A DNA stretch of 64,000 nt from Mycolicibacterium flavescens (lineage in GTDB: Bacteria; Actinomycetota; Actinomycetes; Mycobacteriales; Mycobacteriaceae), in the NCBI GenBank assembly GCA_900637135.1, contig LR134353.1:1364001-1428000 (forward strand), in the 5' to 3' direction. A program made the position numbers and the translations under genes. The notes under the pieces were generated by a model, which was given only the letters and a program-made list of their open reading frames with translations, had not been told where the DNA came from and did no database searches. Of the stretch, positions 43,701-55,058 are shown one piece after another (position 1 is the first letter of the stretch; the number at the start of each line of letters is the position of its first letter).

Positions 43701-45269
43701 ATGGCGGACACGCTCCAGCAGCTGCTCAACGAGCGTGCCGACCGCGACACCGTCGCCATCCGGTACGGCGACCGAGCCTGGACGTACCGCCAGTACGTCG
43801 CCGAGGCCAAGACGCAGGCCGCCGCGCTCATCGGGGCCGCCGACCAGGACCGTCCCCTGCACGTCGGCGTCCTGCTCGGCAACACCCCCGACATGCTGAT
43901 CGCGCTGGCTGCGGCCGGCCTCGGGGGCTATGTCGTATGCGGTATCAACACCACACGCCGCGGTGAGGCCCTGGCGCGCGACGTCGCCAAGGTGCACTGC
44001 CAGTTCCTGATCACCGACGCCGAGCACCGTCCGCTGCTCGACGGCCTGGACCTGCCGGGGGTCACGGTGCTCGACACCTCCACCACCGCCTGGTCCGATT
44101 TCCTGGCCACCGCGACGACATGCGTTGCGCACCGGGAAGCCGCGGTCGAGGACACATTCATGATGATCTTCACGTCCGGCACCAGCGGCGAGCCCAAAGC
44201 GGTCCAGGTCGCCAACCTGATGGTGCTGTTCGCGGGCAACGCCCTGGTCGAGAAGTTCGAACTCACCGAGCGCGACGTCTGCTACCTGTCGATGCCGATG
44301 TTCCATTCGAACGCCGTGGTGGGCGGATGGGCACCCGCACTCGTCGCCGGGGCCGCGATGGTGCCCGCCAAGTTCTCCGCGTCCCGGTTCCTGGCCGACA
44401 TCCGACGCCACGGCGTGACCTACATGAACTACGTGGGCAAACCGTTGGCCTACGTGCTGGCCACACCCGAGCAGCCCGACGATCGCGACAACCCGCTGCG
44501 CGTCGCATTCGGCAACGAGGCCACCGACCGCGACATCGAGCAGTTCAGCCGACGCTTCGACGTCACCGTCGACGACGGCTTCGGCTCGACCGAGAACGCC
44601 GTGATCATCACCCGCACCCCCGACACACCGAAAGGGTCGATCGGACAAGGCTTTCCAGGCGTGGCAATCTACAACAGCGACACGGTCACCGAGTGCCCGG
44701 TGGCGGAGTTCGACGAGAACGGCGCATTGACCAACGCCGATTTGGCGATCGGCGAACTCGTCAACACCGACGGCAGCGGCCTGTTCCGCGGCTACTACAA
44801 CGACAGGGAAGCCACCGACGAGCGGATGCGCCACGGCATGTACTGGTCGGGTGATCTGGCCTACCGCGACGCCGACGGCTACATCTACCTGGCCGGGCGC
44901 ACGGCCGACTGGATGCGGGTCGACGGCGAGAACCTCGCGACCGCGCCGATCGAGCGGATCCTGCTGCGGTTGCCGGCGATCAACCGCGTCGCGGTCTATC
45001 CGGTGCCCGACGAACTCGTCGGCGACCAGGTGATGGCCGCCCTGGTGCTGCAGGACGACGCCGACCTCGATCCGGAGACGTTCGAGCATTTCCTGGCAGC
45101 CCAGCGGGACCTCTCGCCGAAGGCCTGGCCGCGCTACGTGTGGTTGGCCGACGACCTGCCCAGCACCGCAACCAACAAGATCCTCAAGCGTGAGCTCGTG
45201 GCGCGAGGAGTCACACCCGACGGCAGGACGCTGTGGCGGCGCGACGGCAGCAGGTACCAGCCTGTCTAG
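43701..45269 (+). CDS. Acyl-CoA synthetase (AMP-forming), FadD family
   Basis: A 522-residue ANL-superfamily ligase that activates a carboxylic acid to acyl-AMP and then acyl-CoA. Motifs: phosphate loop FTSGTSGEPKAV near 158, VDDGFGSTENAV (A5), YWSGDLAYRDADGYIYLAGRTADWMRVDGENL (A7-A8 hinge) and a C-terminal NKILKREL carrying the catalytic Lys. It resembles mycobacterial FadD1/FadD17 proteins as I recall them, so steroid or fatty acid breakdown is possible. Regulated most likely by the divergent TetR. Confidence 0.9.
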   Translation: MADTLQQLLNERADRDTVAIRYGDRAWTYRQYVAEAKTQAAALIGAADQDRPLHVGVLLGNTPDMLIALAAAGLGGYVVCGINTTRRGEALARDVAKVHCQFLITDAEHRPLLDGLDLPGVTVLDTSTTAWSDFLATATTCVAHREAAVEDTFMMIFTSGTSGEPKAVQVANLMVLFAGNALVEKFELTERDVCYLSMPMFHSNAVVGGWAPALVAGAAMVPAKFSASRFLADIRRHGVTYMNYVGKPLAYVLATPEQPDDRDNPLRVAFGNEATDRDIEQFSRRFDVTVDDGFGSTENAVIITRTPDTPKGSIGQGFPGVAIYNSDTVTECPVAEFDENGALTNADLAIGELVNTDGSGLFRGYYNDREATDERMRHGMYWSGDLAYRDADGYIYLAGRTADWMRVDGENLATAPIERILLRLPAINRVAVYPVPDELVGDQVMAALVLQDDADLDPETFEHFLAAQRDLSPKAWPRYVWLADDLPSTATNKILKRELVARGVTPDGRTLWRRDGSRYQPV

Positions 45270-45272
45270 GCG

Positions 45273-45330
45273 CGAATGTGGGGATATGCACGCCAAACCG
45301 GCCCCGCCGCGTGCCGGTAACCCACGTTCG
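45273..45330. repeat. Hairpin-forming intergenic palindrome after the ligase gene
   Basis: CGAATGTGGG (45273-45282) and CCCACGTTCG (45321-45330) can pair with one mismatch, and another CGAATGTGG follows at 45333. It lies 3 bp past the ligase stop and may terminate its transcript. It resembles dispersed mycobacterial palindromes but is not the same family as 9957-10015. Confidence 0.45.
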
Positions 45331-45485
45331 GCCGAATGTGGAAGCGGAATACGGCCCGGTGCGCACGCGTTTAGGCACTTGGTGGCCCTAGCTGGCATAA
45401 TTGACCGCCGACCCTCGGTTCCGGTTCACGCCCGTCACCTCCAGCACGGAGGGGCGACCCGGGGCCCACGATCGAAGAGGAAACC

Positions 45486-45764
45486 ATGAAAACGGGTATT
45501 CACCCTGATTACGTAGAGACCACGGTGCACTGCGGCTGTGGCCACACGTTCACCACGCGCAGCACCAAGCAGAGCGGACAGATTCACGTCGAGGTCTGCT
45601 CGCAGTGCCATCCCTTCTATACCGGCAAGCAGAAGATCCTGGACAGCGGCGGCCGGGTGGCGCGCTTCGAGAAGCGCTACGGCAAGCGCACCGGGGCGAG
45701 CGCAGCGACGGGAAAAACCGAGGCCGCGGCCGACAACGCCGACAAAGGCTCAGCGGACAAGTAG
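45486..45764 (+). CDS. rpmE: 50S ribosomal protein L31 (zinc-binding form)
   Basis: A 92-residue protein. The N-terminal about 70 residues are L31 with four zinc-ligand cysteines at 16, 18, 38 and 41 (HCGCGH, CSQCHP), so this is the C+ paralogue used in zinc-replete cells. A low-complexity Ala/Lys/Glu tail follows the conserved KRYGKR. It stands between rho and prfA as in H37Rv (Rv1298). Confidence 0.97.
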   Translation: MKTGIHPDYVETTVHCGCGHTFTTRSTKQSGQIHVEVCSQCHPFYTGKQKILDSGGRVARFEKRYGKRTGASAATGKTEAAADNADKGSADK

Positions 45765-45851
45765 CGTCCTTTCCGGCGCCCGTTCTGCCGCATCAGCGGC
45801 CAGGCCGGGCGCCGGTTTGCGTTCGCGAGGGGCCACGGAGAGGAGGTCGAC

Positions 45852-46943
45852 ATGGCTCGCGCGCAGTCCCCGACTCAGTCGGGAGGAGCGATCGACACGC
45901 TGCTGGCCGAGCATGCCGACCTCGAACGCCAACTCAGCGATCCGGACCTGCACGCCGACGCCGCCCGCGCCCGCAAAGTAAGTAAGCGCTTCGCGCAGGT
46001 GTCGCCGATCGTCGCGACGTACCGCAAGCTCGAGGCGGCCCGCGGCGACCTAGAGGCGGCACGGGAGCTGGTCGCCGACGACCCGTCGTTCGCGGCCGAG
46101 GTCGACGAGCTGGTGGGCACCGTCGAGCAGCTCGACACCCAGCTGACCGATCTGCTCGCACCCCGCGACCCGCACGACGCCGACGACATCGTCCTCGAGG
46201 TCAAGTCGGGGGAGGGCGGCGAGGAGTCCGCGCTGTTCGCCGCCGACCTGGCCCGGATGTACATCCGTTACGCCGAGCGCCACGGCTGGACCGTCACTGT
46301 GCTCGACGAGACCTTCTCCGACCTCGGCGGCTACAAGGACGCCACGCTGTCCATCCGGAGCAAGGGTGACTCGGCCGACGGCGTGTGGTCGCGGCTGAAG
46401 TTCGAAGGCGGCGTGCACCGGGTGCAACGCGTCCCGGTCACCGAGTCGCAGGGCCGCGTGCACACCTCCGCGGCCGGAGTGCTCGTCTACCCCGAACCCG
46501 AGGAGATCGAGGAGGTGCAGATCGACGAGTCCGATCTGCGCGTCGATGTCTACCGGTCGTCGGGCAAGGGCGGCCAGGGCGTCAACACCACCGACTCCGC
46601 GGTGCGCATCACCCACCTGCCCACCGGCATCGTCGTCACCTGTCAGAACGAGCGGTCGCAGCTGCAGAACAAGGCCCGTGCGATGCAGGTGCTCGCCGCG
46701 CGGTTGCAGGCGATGGCCGAGGAGCAGGCGCAGGCCGACGCCTCGGCCGACCGCGCCAGCCAGATCCGCACCGTGGACCGCAGCGAGCGCATCCGTACCT
46801 ACAACTTCCCGGAGAACCGGATCGCCGATCACCGGATCAACTTCAAAGCGCACAACCTCGACCAGGTGCTCGACGGCGACCTCGACGACCTGTTCGACGC
46901 GCTGGCCGCCGCCGACAAGCAAGCGAGACTGCAGGCCACATGA
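45852..46943 (+). CDS. prfA: Peptide chain release factor 1
   Basis: A 363-residue class I release factor recognising UAA and UAG. The catalytic GGQ is at 240-242 in [18 protein letters not shown]-x-T-type codon-recognition segment ([14 protein letters not shown]) and the N-terminal helical domain ([13 protein letters not shown]) are present. ATG 45852 follows GGAGAGGAGG. Its end overlaps prmC (ATGA), coupling the factor to its own methyltransferase. Confidence 0.97.
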   Translation: MARAQSPTQSGGAIDTLLAEHADLERQLSDPDLHADAARARKVSKRFAQVSPIVATYRKLEAARGDLEAARELVADDPSFAAEVDELVGTVEQLDTQLTDLLAPRDPHDADDIVLEVKSGEGGEESALFAADLARMYIRYAERHGWTVTVLDETFSDLGGYKDATLSIRSKGDSADGVWSRLKFEGGVHRVQRVPVTESQGRVHTSAAGVLVYPEPEEIEEVQIDESDLRVDVYRSSGKGGQGVNTTDSAVRITHLPTGIVVTCQNERSQLQNKARAMQVLAARLQAMAEEQAQADASADRASQIRTVDRSERIRTYNFPENRIADHRINFKAHNLDQVLDGDLDDLFDALAAADKQARLQAT

Positions 46944-47803
46944 CCCGGCCCAGCCCGGCGCCGGCATCCACCACGCTGAGCCAGACCATCGACGCCGCCG
47001 CGACGGTGCTGGCCGAAGCGGGTGTCGCCACGCCGCGCGTCGACGCCGAACTGCTGGCCGCGCACGTGTTGGGCACCGACCGGGGCCGTCTGCGGTTCAT
47101 CGAGGCCGGACCTGAGTTCGCGCAACGATACGACGATCTCATCGCCCGGCGCGCCCGGCGCGTCCCGCTGCAGCATCTGGTCGGCACCGCCGCGTTCGGA
47201 CCGGTCGACGTGCACGTCGGCCCTGGTGTGTTCATCCCGCGCCCCGAGACCGAAGCCTTGCTGGAATGGGCTCTGGCGCAACGGTTGCCCGATGCCCCGG
47301 TGATCGTCGACCTGTGCACGGGCAGCGGTGCGCTGGCGCTTGCGCTGGCGCATGACCGGCCCGACGCGCGCATCATCGCCGTCGACGACTCGGAGTCGGC
47401 GCTCCAATACGCGCGACGCAATCTCGCCGGAACGGCCGTCGAGGTGGTCTGCGCCGATGTGACCGTACCCGCGCTGCTGCCCGAACTCGACGGCTCGGTC
47501 GACCTCGTCGTCGCGAACCCGCCCTACATTCCCGACGGTGCGCAGCTGGAACCCGAAGTGGCCGAACATGATCCGGCCCACGCATTGTTCGGGGGACCGG
47601 ACGGGATGCGAGTGATCGGGGCGATCGTCGGCCTGGCGGGCCGGTGGCTGCGCACCGGCGGGCTTGTGGCCGTCGAGCACGACGACACGACGTCGGACCG
47701 CACCGTCGAGCGGTTCAGCCACGCAACGCGCTTCGTCGACATCACCGCCCGGCACGACCTCACCGGGCGGCCACGGTTCGTGACCGCGCGGAGGACCAGA
47801 TGA
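46940..47803 (+). CDS. prmC: Release factor glutamine methyltransferase
   Basis: A 287-residue SAM-dependent enzyme that methylates the Gln of the release-factor GGQ loop. The SAM-binding loop is [17 protein letters not shown], and catalytic NPPY is at 193-196. An N-terminal helical RF-binding domain precedes VFIPRPETE. The ATG overlaps the prfA stop, a widespread arrangement. Older name hemK (Rv1300). Confidence 0.96.
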   Translation: MTRPSPAPASTTLSQTIDAAATVLAEAGVATPRVDAELLAAHVLGTDRGRLRFIEAGPEFAQRYDDLIARRARRVPLQHLVGTAAFGPVDVHVGPGVFIPRPETEALLEWALAQRLPDAPVIVDLCTGSGALALALAHDRPDARIIAVDDSESALQYARRNLAGTAVEVVCADVTVPALLPELDGSVDLVVANPPYIPDGAQLEPEVAEHDPAHALFGGPDGMRVIGAIVGLAGRWLRTGGLVAVEHDDTTSDRTVERFSHATRFVDITARHDLTGRPRFVTARRTR

Positions 47804-47825
47804 CGCCCGAAGGAGAAGTCGCGGG

Positions 47826-48479
47826 ATGAGTCAGTTGTTCGACTGCTCCGACGCCGACCAGCGTGAGTCCGGTATCGCGTCGGCGATCAGCGCGCTCAAA
47901 GGCGGCCGTCTGGTCGTGTTACCGACGGACACCGTCTACGGCGTCGGCGCCGACGCATTCGACGGTGAAGCCGTCACCGCCCTGCTCGCCGCCAAGGGGC
48001 GCGGCCGTGACATGCCGGTGCCCGTCCTGGTCGGTTCGTGGCACACGATCGAGGGCCTGGTCTACAACGTGCCGAACAGCGCACGCGAACTCATCCGCGC
48101 CTTCTGGCCGGGCGCGCTGAGCTTGGTGGTACGCCAGGCGCCGTCGCTGCATTGGGACCTCGGCGATGCACACGGAACCGTGATGCTGCGCATGCCGTTG
48201 CATCCGGTGGCCATCGAACTGCTGCGCGCAGTCGGGCCGATGGCGGTCTCGAGTGCCAACGTCTCCGGACAACCCCCGGCCGTCACCGCAGAAGCGGCGC
48301 GCGAACAACTCGGCGAGCAAGTCGAGGTGTACCTGGAAGCAGGGCCATCCGAGCGGCAGGCCGCGTCGACGATCGTCGACCTCACCGGCGCACACCCCCG
48401 CCTGCTACGCGAAGGCCCGGTCGGTGTGGAGGCGATCGCGACCGTGCTCGGTGTCGAGCCGACGACTTTGACGGACTGA
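47826..48479 (+). CDS. sua5: L-threonylcarbamoyladenylate synthase
   Basis: A 217-residue YrdC/Sua5-fold enzyme forming threonylcarbamoyl-AMP from threonine, bicarbonate and ATP for the t6A37 tRNA modification. Features: LPTDTVYGVGADAF, the cationic K-x-R-x-x-x-x-P-V region (KGRGRDMPVPVLV), PGALSLVV and SSANVSGQPP. Length equals Rv1301 as remembered. It lacks the extra C-terminal Sua5 domain, so it is the TsaC-like short form. Confidence 0.94.
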   Translation: MSQLFDCSDADQRESGIASAISALKGGRLVVLPTDTVYGVGADAFDGEAVTALLAAKGRGRDMPVPVLVGSWHTIEGLVYNVPNSARELIRAFWPGALSLVVRQAPSLHWDLGDAHGTVMLRMPLHPVAIELLRAVGPMAVSSANVSGQPPAVTAEAAREQLGEQVEVYLEAGPSERQAASTIVDLTGAHPRLLREGPVGVEAIATVLGVEPTTLTD

Positions 48480-48490
48480 GATTGGCTTTC

Positions 48491-49699
48491 GTGCAGTACG
48501 GTTCACCGGTGGTCTACGCCACCGACACGCTGCTGGCACTCAACGATCGCGGTGCGGGCGTACCGATCCGGGAGCTCGCGCTGGTCGGTCTGACGGCCGC
48601 GATCATCACCTACTTCGCGACCGGGTGGGTCAGGGTCATGGCGCGTCGCTTCGGTGCCGTCGCGATCCCGCGCGACCGAGACGTGCACGCGCAACCCATC
48701 CCGCGGATGGGCGGGCTCGCCATGTACATCGGCGTCGCGTTCGCTGTCCTGCTGGCCTCCCAACTGCCTGCGCTGACGCGGGGATTCGTCTACTCGACGG
48801 GCATGCCCGCGGTAGTCGTCGCCGGCGGGCTGATCATGGTCGTCGGCCTGATCGACGACCGCTGGGGCCTGGACTCGCTGACGAAGTTCGCCGGTCAGAT
48901 CACCGCGGCGAGTGTGCTCGTCACCATGGGGGTGGCGTGGAGCGTGCTCTACATCCCGATCGGCGGCGTCGGCACCATCGTCTTGGATCAGGTGTCGTCG
49001 ATCCTGCTGACGCTGGCCCTGACGGTGTCGATCGTCAACGCGATGAACTTCATCGACGGGCTCGACGGGCTCGCGGCCGGCCTCGGGCTGATCACCGCAT
49101 CGGCGATCTGCATCTTCTCCGTCGGGCTGCTGCGCGACCACGGCGGCGATGTCCTGTTCTATCCGCCTGCGGTGATCTCGGTGGTGCTGGCCGGGGTGTG
49201 CCTCGGGTTCCTGCCGCACAACTTCCACCCCGCCAGGATCTTCATGGGCGACTCCGGGTCGATGCTGATCGGCCTGATGCTGGCGGCGGCGGCCACCACC
49301 GCCGCGGGCCCCATCTCGCAGACGGCGTACGGGGTGCGCGACGTCTTCGCGCTGCTGTCGCCGTTCCTGCTCGTGGTCGCGGTGATGTTCGTGCCCGCGC
49401 TCGACACCCTGCTGGCGATCATCCGGCGTACCCGCGCGGGCGTGCATTTCACGACACCGGACAAGATGCACCTGCATCACCGGTTGCTCCAGATCGGTCA
49501 TTCGCACCGGCGAGTCGTCCTGGTGATCTATCTGTGGGTGGCCATCGTCTGCTTCGGTGCGGCCAGCACGATCTTCATCGATCCGCGCTACAGCGGAGCC
49601 GTCATGCTGGCCGCGATTCTCGTCGCCGTCGTCGTGACCCTGATCCCTCTTCTCCGTCGACGAAACGGCCAATTCCAGCCGATGTACGACGAAAAGTAG
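48491..49699 (+). CDS. wecA: Decaprenyl-phosphate GlcNAc-1-phosphate transferase
   Basis: A 402-residue polytopic membrane enzyme of the MraY/WecA family. It transfers GlcNAc-1-P to decaprenyl phosphate, starting the linker that joins arabinogalactan to peptidoglycan. Motifs: PRMGGLAMYIG, LIDDRWG (metal-binding DD), NAMNFIDGLDGLAAG, FMGDSGSMLIG and the HIH-like DKMHLHHRLLQIGHSHR. GTG 48491 matches the start of the H37Rv protein (rfe, Rv1302). About 11 hydrophobic helices are visible. Confidence 0.95.
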   Translation: MQYGSPVVYATDTLLALNDRGAGVPIRELALVGLTAAIITYFATGWVRVMARRFGAVAIPRDRDVHAQPIPRMGGLAMYIGVAFAVLLASQLPALTRGFVYSTGMPAVVVAGGLIMVVGLIDDRWGLDSLTKFAGQITAASVLVTMGVAWSVLYIPIGGVGTIVLDQVSSILLTLALTVSIVNAMNFIDGLDGLAAGLGLITASAICIFSVGLLRDHGGDVLFYPPAVISVVLAGVCLGFLPHNFHPARIFMGDSGSMLIGLMLAAAATTAAGPISQTAYGVRDVFALLSPFLLVVAVMFVPALDTLLAIIRRTRAGVHFTTPDKMHLHHRLLQIGHSHRRVVLVIYLWVAIVCFGAASTIFIDPRYSGAVMLAAILVAVVVTLIPLLRRRNGQFQPMYDEK

Positions 49700-49835
49700 T
49701 AGACCCCCTTTTATGCCTCCCACCATGTGTTAGGGTGCATTCAGAACCCGAAAAAACCTCACGGGTTGCCGGCCCCCGGGCCATCGGTACACCACCGATC
49801 GGAACGGAACCACGACCGACAAAGGGAGCTGCCCC

Positions 49836-49931
49836 GTGGGTGATTCCAGCGAGCCAAACGCCCTCCGATACGCTCAGGGCGCATGCACGCAAATCATCGG
49901 GGCAGCCACCGTGAACCGCGGATTGAGGTGA
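49836..49931 (+). CDS. Candidate 31-codon leader ORF before the atp operon
   Basis: GTG 49836 to TGA 49931, preceded by GGGAG at 49823-49827 at good spacing. The peptide begins [15 protein letters not shown] and ends with NRGLR. It ends four bases before the atpI-like GTG, and that gene's ribosome-binding site lies in its last codons, so translation would be coupled. It could be a genuine small protein, a leader peptide or chance. Confidence 0.35.
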   Translation: MGDSSEPNALRYAQGACTQIIGAATVNRGLR

Positions 49932-49935
49932 AGTT

Positions 49936-50388
49936 GTGACGACGCCAGCGCAAGATGCGCCATTGGTGTTGCCATCCGTTGCGTTCCGCCCGTTACGGCT
50001 CTCGGTGATCTGCTTTGCGCTGACCGTGCTCGCCACGGTGGCAACCGCCCTGCTCGGCCATCCGATGGTCGGAATCTTCTTCGGCATCGGCTTGGGCCTC
50101 GGCTTGTTCAACGCAATTCTGGTACGACGATCGGCCCTGCGGATCACCGCCCACGCTCACCCGCTGAAGAGCAAAATGGCCGTGAACTCCGCCGTCCGCT
50201 TGATGGTCCTGACGGTGATCGGCCTGGTGATCGCATTTGCGTTCCGGCCCGAGGGACTGGGTGTGGTCTTCGGAATGGCGTTGTTCCAGATGCTGCTCGT
50301 GTTCACGACCGCCGTGCCCGTTGCGCGGAAACTGCGCGCAGGCAGCCCGACTGACACCGTTGGATCCCAAGGGGAGGCCACCCAGTAA
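49936..50388 (+). CDS. AtpI-like membrane protein of the ATP synthase operon
   Basis: A 150-residue protein with four hydrophobic helices ([72 protein letters not shown]). It corresponds to Rv1303. AtpI proteins in other bacteria assist c-ring assembly or Mg transport. GTG start with GAGGTG upstream; its stop TAA overlaps the atpB ATG by one base. Confidence 0.85.
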   Translation: MTTPAQDAPLVLPSVAFRPLRLSVICFALTVLATVATALLGHPMVGIFFGIGLGLGLFNAILVRRSALRITAHAHPLKSKMAVNSAVRLMVLTVIGLVIAFAFRPEGLGVVFGMALFQMLLVFTTAVPVARKLRAGSPTDTVGSQGEATQ

Positions 50389-51143
50389 TGACCGAAACCA
50401 TCCTCGCCGCCGACTCCGGAATTCACGTCGGCACGCATACCGAGGCCAATTGGTTTGGGCTGACTGTCAACACCGATACGTTGCTCTCCGCGTCGATCGC
50501 CGCGGTGATCGTGCTGGCGCTCGCGTTCTACCTGCGCGCGAAGGTGACGTCGAGCGGTGTGCCCAGCGGAGTGCAGCTCTTCTGGGAAGCCATCACCGTC
50601 CAGGTGCGCAACCAGGTCGAGTCCGCGATCGGTATGAAGATCGCGCCGTTCGTGCTGCCTCTCGCGGTGACGCTGTTCGTCTACATCCTGATCGCGAACT
50701 GGCTGTCGGTCTTTCCGTGGCAGTACAGCGACGAGACCGGGATTCACGAACTGCTCAAACCCGCGGCCGCCGACATCAACTTTGTGTTGGCGCTCGGCCT
50801 GTTCGTATTCATCTGCTACCACGCCGCCGGGTTCTGGCGCCGCGGTCCGCTCGGCCACCCCGTGCGACTGCTCAAGGGGCACGTGTCGTTCCTCGCCCCG
50901 ATCAACCTCGTCGAAGAGCTCGCCAAGCCAGTCTCGTTGTCACTCCGACTTTTCGGCAACGTCTTCGCCGGCGGCATCATGGTCACGATCATCGCCCTGT
51001 TTCCGGCATACATTCTGTGGGCACCGAATGCCCTATGGAAGTCGTTCGAATTGTTCATCGGCGCCATCCAGGCGTTCATCTTCGCGCTGCTGACGATCTT
51101 GTACTTCGGTCAGTCGATGGAGCTTGAGGATGAACATCACTGA
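50388..51143 (+). CDS. atpB: ATP synthase F0 subunit a
   Basis: A 251-residue proton-channel subunit with about five membrane helices. The essential stator Arg is residue 187 in [13 protein letters not shown]. Other signatures are [22 protein letters not shown] and the final helix [16 protein letters not shown]. It works with the c-ring at the proton half-channels. First canonical gene of the F0 set. Confidence 0.97.
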   Translation: MTETILAADSGIHVGTHTEANWFGLTVNTDTLLSASIAAVIVLALAFYLRAKVTSSGVPSGVQLFWEAITVQVRNQVESAIGMKIAPFVLPLAVTLFVYILIANWLSVFPWQYSDETGIHELLKPAAADINFVLALGLFVFICYHAAGFWRRGPLGHPVRLLKGHVSFLAPINLVEELAKPVSLSLRLFGNVFAGGIMVTIIALFPAYILWAPNALWKSFELFIGAIQAFIFALLTILYFGQSMELEDEHH

Positions 51144-51205
51144 CCACGCGTAAATGCTCGACAAAACCACCTGGTAGGACTGCTACCAGAAATCAAGGAG
51201 GATAA

Positions 51206-51457
<252 letters not shown>

Positions 51458-51465
51458 AGCCGGCC

Positions 51466-51984
51466 ATGGCTGACTCGAACGTCGTTCTGTTGGCGGCTGA
51501 GGGAGGCGGTCAGAGCAACTTCCTCATCCCCAACGGCACCTTCATCTTCGTGCTGCTGATCTTTTTGATCGTGCTCGGAGTGATCGCCAAGTGGGTCGTG
51601 CCCCCGATTTCTCGGGTCCTGCACGAGCGCGAGGCGATGGTGTTCAAGACGGCCGAGGACAATCGACGGGCAGCCCAACTGAGGGCAGCTGCGGACGCCG
51701 ACTATCGCAACGTGATGGCGGACGCCCGCCGCGAGGCGACGTCGGTCCGTGAAGAGGCCCGTGCAGAGGGTCGCAAGATCGTCGACGACGCGCGGGCCCG
51801 CGCCAACGCGGAAGTCTCGACACTTCTGCAGCAGGCGAACGAACAGCTCACGCAGCAGTCGCGGGCTCTGACGACCGATCTCCAGTCGTCGGTGGAGACG
51901 TTGGCCGCCAACCTCGCAAGTCGGGTGCTCGGCGTCGACGTGGCTACGCGCACGGTGCCGGTCGCGACAGGACGGGAGCGCTGA
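51466..51984 (+). CDS. atpF: ATP synthase F0 subunit b
   Basis: A 172-residue stator subunit. One membrane helix ([20 protein letters not shown]) is followed by a long amphipathic coiled helix rich in Ala, Arg and Glu ([20 protein letters not shown]) that spans to F1. It pairs with the b-like N-terminus of AtpH, giving the heterodimeric peripheral stalk of mycobacteria. Confidence 0.96.
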   Translation: MADSNVVLLAAEGGGQSNFLIPNGTFIFVLLIFLIVLGVIAKWVVPPISRVLHEREAMVFKTAEDNRRAAQLRAAADADYRNVMADARREATSVREEARAEGRKIVDDARARANAEVSTLLQQANEQLTQQSRALTTDLQSSVETLAANLASRVLGVDVATRTVPVATGRER

Positions 51985-51987
51985 CGA

Positions 51988-53319
51988 ATGTCGACCTTTA
52001 TCGGCCAGCTCATCGGCTTCGTCCTCATTGTGTTCCTGATCGTGAAGTTTGTCGTGCCGCCGGTGCGCAACATGATGAGGACCCAGCAGGAGACGATCCG
52101 CGATCAGCTCACCGAACACGCCGAGGCCGAGAAGAAGGTGGCCGACGCCGATACCGAGCACGCAAGAGCTCTGGAACAGGCCAAGGCCGAGGCTGCACAG
52201 GTGATCGAAGAGGCCCGCAGGGACGCCGAGATCATCGCCCAGCAACTGCGCGCGCAGGCCGACGTCGAGCTGGAGCGCATCAAGACGCTAGGGGCGCAAC
52301 AGGTTCAGCTTCTGCGCCAGCAGCTCGTTCGCGAGCTCCGGCAGAGCCTCGGTGCCGAATCGGTGCAGCGGGCAGGCGACCTGGTGCGCGACTTCGTCTC
52401 CGATAGCTCCGAACAATCCGCGACTGTCGACCGCTTCCTTGCCGAGCTCGACGAGATGGCCCCGTCGACGACGACGTTCACCGACGTCGTGACGGCGAAG
52501 CTGCGTGCCGCCAGCCGCGACTCCCTGGCTCAGCTGGTCGAGCGGTTCGACGGGGTGGCCGACGGTCTGGACGGGGACGCGCTGACGCGGCTGGCCGACG
52601 ATCTCGCGTCCACCTCGAAACTGTTGCGCCGCGAGCCTGTGCTCTCCCGGCATCTGGCCGATCCCTCCAGCGCTGACGAGCCCAAGGTTCGGCTCGTCGA
52701 GCGGCTGCTCTCGGGCCAGGTCTCCGACTCTGCGCTCGACCTGGTCAAAACCGCTGTGTCGCAGCGGTGGTCGGCCACCTCCGATCTGATTCACAGCATC
52801 CAGCACGTCGCCCGGCTGGCGCTTCTTGTGCGAGCCGAGGGGGAGGGTCAGATCGAGGACGTCGAAGATCAGCTGTTCCGGTTCAGCCGCATCCTCGATT
52901 CCGAGCCGCGCCTGATCTCGTTGCTGGGCGAGTACACCGCCCCGCTCGAGGGACGAATCGGGTTGCTGAACAACGTGCTTGGGCGACGGGCGAGCAAGAA
53001 CACCGCCGACCTGCTGCGTCAGACGCTCGATCTGCTGCACGGGGAGCGCGCCGACGAGGCCGTTCGCGAACTGGCGAACCTGGCCGTCTCGCGGCGCGGC
53101 GAGGTCGTGGCGCAGGTTCGCGCGGCCGCTGAGCTCAGCGACACCCAGAGCGAGCGGCTCACCGAACTGCTCACCCGTATCTACGACCGGCCGGTGTCGA
53201 TTCAGCTCGACGTCAACCCCGAACTGCTCGGCGGCCTGACGATCGCCGTCGGCGACGAGGTGATCGACGGCTCGCTGGCGTCGAAGCTGGCGGCGGCCGA
53301 GACCCGTTTACCCGACTGA
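51988..53319 (+). CDS. atpH: ATP synthase fused b-delta subunit
   Basis: A 443-residue fusion characteristic of mycobacteria. Residues 5-22 are a membrane helix ([18 protein letters not shown]). The region to about 160 is b-like coiled coil, a linker domain follows, and from about 265 to the end it is the OSCP/delta subunit ([21 protein letters not shown] ... [22 protein letters not shown]). It caps the alpha3-beta3 head and anchors the stator. Confidence 0.97.
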   Translation: MSTFIGQLIGFVLIVFLIVKFVVPPVRNMMRTQQETIRDQLTEHAEAEKKVADADTEHARALEQAKAEAAQVIEEARRDAEIIAQQLRAQADVELERIKTLGAQQVQLLRQQLVRELRQSLGAESVQRAGDLVRDFVSDSSEQSATVDRFLAELDEMAPSTTTFTDVVTAKLRAASRDSLAQLVERFDGVADGLDGDALTRLADDLASTSKLLRREPVLSRHLADPSSADEPKVRLVERLLSGQVSDSALDLVKTAVSQRWSATSDLIHSIQHVARLALLVRAEGEGQIEDVEDQLFRFSRILDSEPRLISLLGEYTAPLEGRIGLLNNVLGRRASKNTADLLRQTLDLLHGERADEAVRELANLAVSRRGEVVAQVRAAAELSDTQSERLTELLTRIYDRPVSIQLDVNPELLGGLTIAVGDEVIDGSLASKLAAAETRLPD

Positions 53320-53398
53320 CCCACCACACCAAGACCCACACACGAAGTAGGAAAGCGAGAAAGCCGCCGATGAGCGCTCGCGCGAAGAGGAGAAGACC

Positions 53399-55045
53399 AT
53401 GGCAGAGTTGACGATCTCGGCGGATGAGATCCAGGGCGCGATCGAGGAGTATGTCTCCGGCTTCGAGGCGGACACCGAGCGCGAAGAGATCGGCACCGTC
53501 ATCGACGCCGGCGACGGTATCGCTCACGTCGAGGGTCTCCCGTCGGTGATGACCCAGGAGCTGCTCGAGTTCCCCGGCGGCGTGCTGGGCGTGGCGCTGA
53601 ACCTCGACGAGCACAGCATCGGCGCCGTCATCCTCGGTGACTTCGAGAAGATCGAAGAAGGCCAGCAGGTGAAGCGCACCGGCGAGGTCCTCTCGGTGCC
53701 GGTGGGCGACGCCTTCCTCGGTCGCGTGGTCAACCCGCTGGGCCAACCGATCGACGGCCGCGGCGAGATCGAGACGACCGAACGTCGCGCGCTCGAGCTC
53801 CAGGCGCCGTCGGTGGTGCAGCGCCAGGGCGTGAGCGAGCCGCTGCAGACGGGCATCAAGGCCATCGACTCGCAGACCCCGATCGGTCGCGGCCAGCGTC
53901 AGCTGATCATCGGCGACCGCAAGACCGGCAAGACCGCGGTGTGTGTGGACACCATCCTCAACCAGCGGCAGAACTGGGAGTCCGGCGATCCCGATCAGCA
54001 GGTCCGCTGCGTGTACGTCGCGATCGGGCAGAAGGGCACCACGATCGCCAGCGTGCGCCAGACCCTCGAAGAGGGCGGCGCCATGGAGTACACGACGATC
54101 GTCGCCGCGCCGGCGTCGGACTCGGCCGGCTTCAAATGGCTTGCGCCGTACACGGGATCGTCGATCGCTCAGCACTGGATGTACGACGGCAAGCACGTGC
54201 TCATCGTCTTCGACGACCTGACCAAACAGGCCGAGGCGTACCGCGCGATCTCGCTGCTGCTGCGTCGCCCGCCGGGCCGCGAGGCGTACCCGGGCGACGT
54301 GTTCTACCTGCACTCGCGGCTGCTGGAGCGCTGCGCGAAGCTTTCCGATGAGCTCGGCGGCGGTTCGTTGACCGGGCTGCCGATCATCGAGACCAAGGCC
54401 AACGACATCTCGGCGTACATCCCGACGAACGTCATCTCGATCACCGACGGTCAGTGCTTCCTGGAGACCGACCTGTTCAACCAGGGTGTGCGGCCGGCCA
54501 TCAACGTCGGTGTCTCGGTGTCGCGTGTCGGTGGCGCCGCACAGATCAAGGCGATGAAGGAGGTGGCCGGGTCGCTGCGTCTGGACCTGTCGCAGTACCG
54601 CGAACTCGAGTCGTTCGCTGCGTTCGCCTCCGATCTGGACGAGACCTCGAAGGCGCAGCTCGACCGCGGCGCCCGGCTCGTCGAGTTGCTCAAACAACCG
54701 CAGAGCAGCCCGATGCCCGTCGAGGAACAGGTCGTCGCGATCTTCCTCGGCACCAGGGGGCACCTGGATTCGGTTCCCGTCGAAGACGTTCAGAAGTTCG
54801 AGCGCGAATTCCTCGATCACGTGAAGGGGTCGCAGGAGGGCATCCTCAAGGAGATCCGGGAGAGCAAGAAGCTCTCCGAGGAGCTGGAGGAGAAGCTCGA
54901 AAAAGTCGTCAACGACTTCAAGAAGGGCTTCGCCACCACCGACGGCAGCTCGGTCGTGCCCGACGAGCATGTCGAGGCGATGGACGAGGAAGACGTCGAA
55001 AAGGAATCGGTGAAGGTCCGCAAGCCCGCACCGAAGAAGAAGTAA
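53399..55045 (+). CDS. atpA: ATP synthase F1 subunit alpha
   Basis: A 548-residue regulatory nucleotide-binding subunit. Walker A GDRKTGKT is at 172-179, with [11 protein letters not shown] and the signature [19 protein letters not shown]-terminal extension beyond about residue 510, ending VRKPAPKKK, is the mycobacterial tail reported to suppress ATP hydrolysis. An 80-bp gap separates it from atpH. Confidence 0.98.
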   Translation: MAELTISADEIQGAIEEYVSGFEADTEREEIGTVIDAGDGIAHVEGLPSVMTQELLEFPGGVLGVALNLDEHSIGAVILGDFEKIEEGQQVKRTGEVLSVPVGDAFLGRVVNPLGQPIDGRGEIETTERRALELQAPSVVQRQGVSEPLQTGIKAIDSQTPIGRGQRQLIIGDRKTGKTAVCVDTILNQRQNWESGDPDQQVRCVYVAIGQKGTTIASVRQTLEEGGAMEYTTIVAAPASDSAGFKWLAPYTGSSIAQHWMYDGKHVLIVFDDLTKQAEAYRAISLLLRRPPGREAYPGDVFYLHSRLLERCAKLSDELGGGSLTGLPIIETKANDISAYIPTNVISITDGQCFLETDLFNQGVRPAINVGVSVSRVGGAAQIKAMKEVAGSLRLDLSQYRELESFAAFASDLDETSKAQLDRGARLVELLKQPQSSPMPVEEQVVAIFLGTRGHLDSVPVEDVQKFEREFLDHVKGSQEGILKEIRESKKLSEELEEKLEKVVNDFKKGFATTDGSSVVPDEHVEAMDEEDVEKESVKVRKPAPKKK

Positions 55046-55058
55046 GGCCTGAACACAG

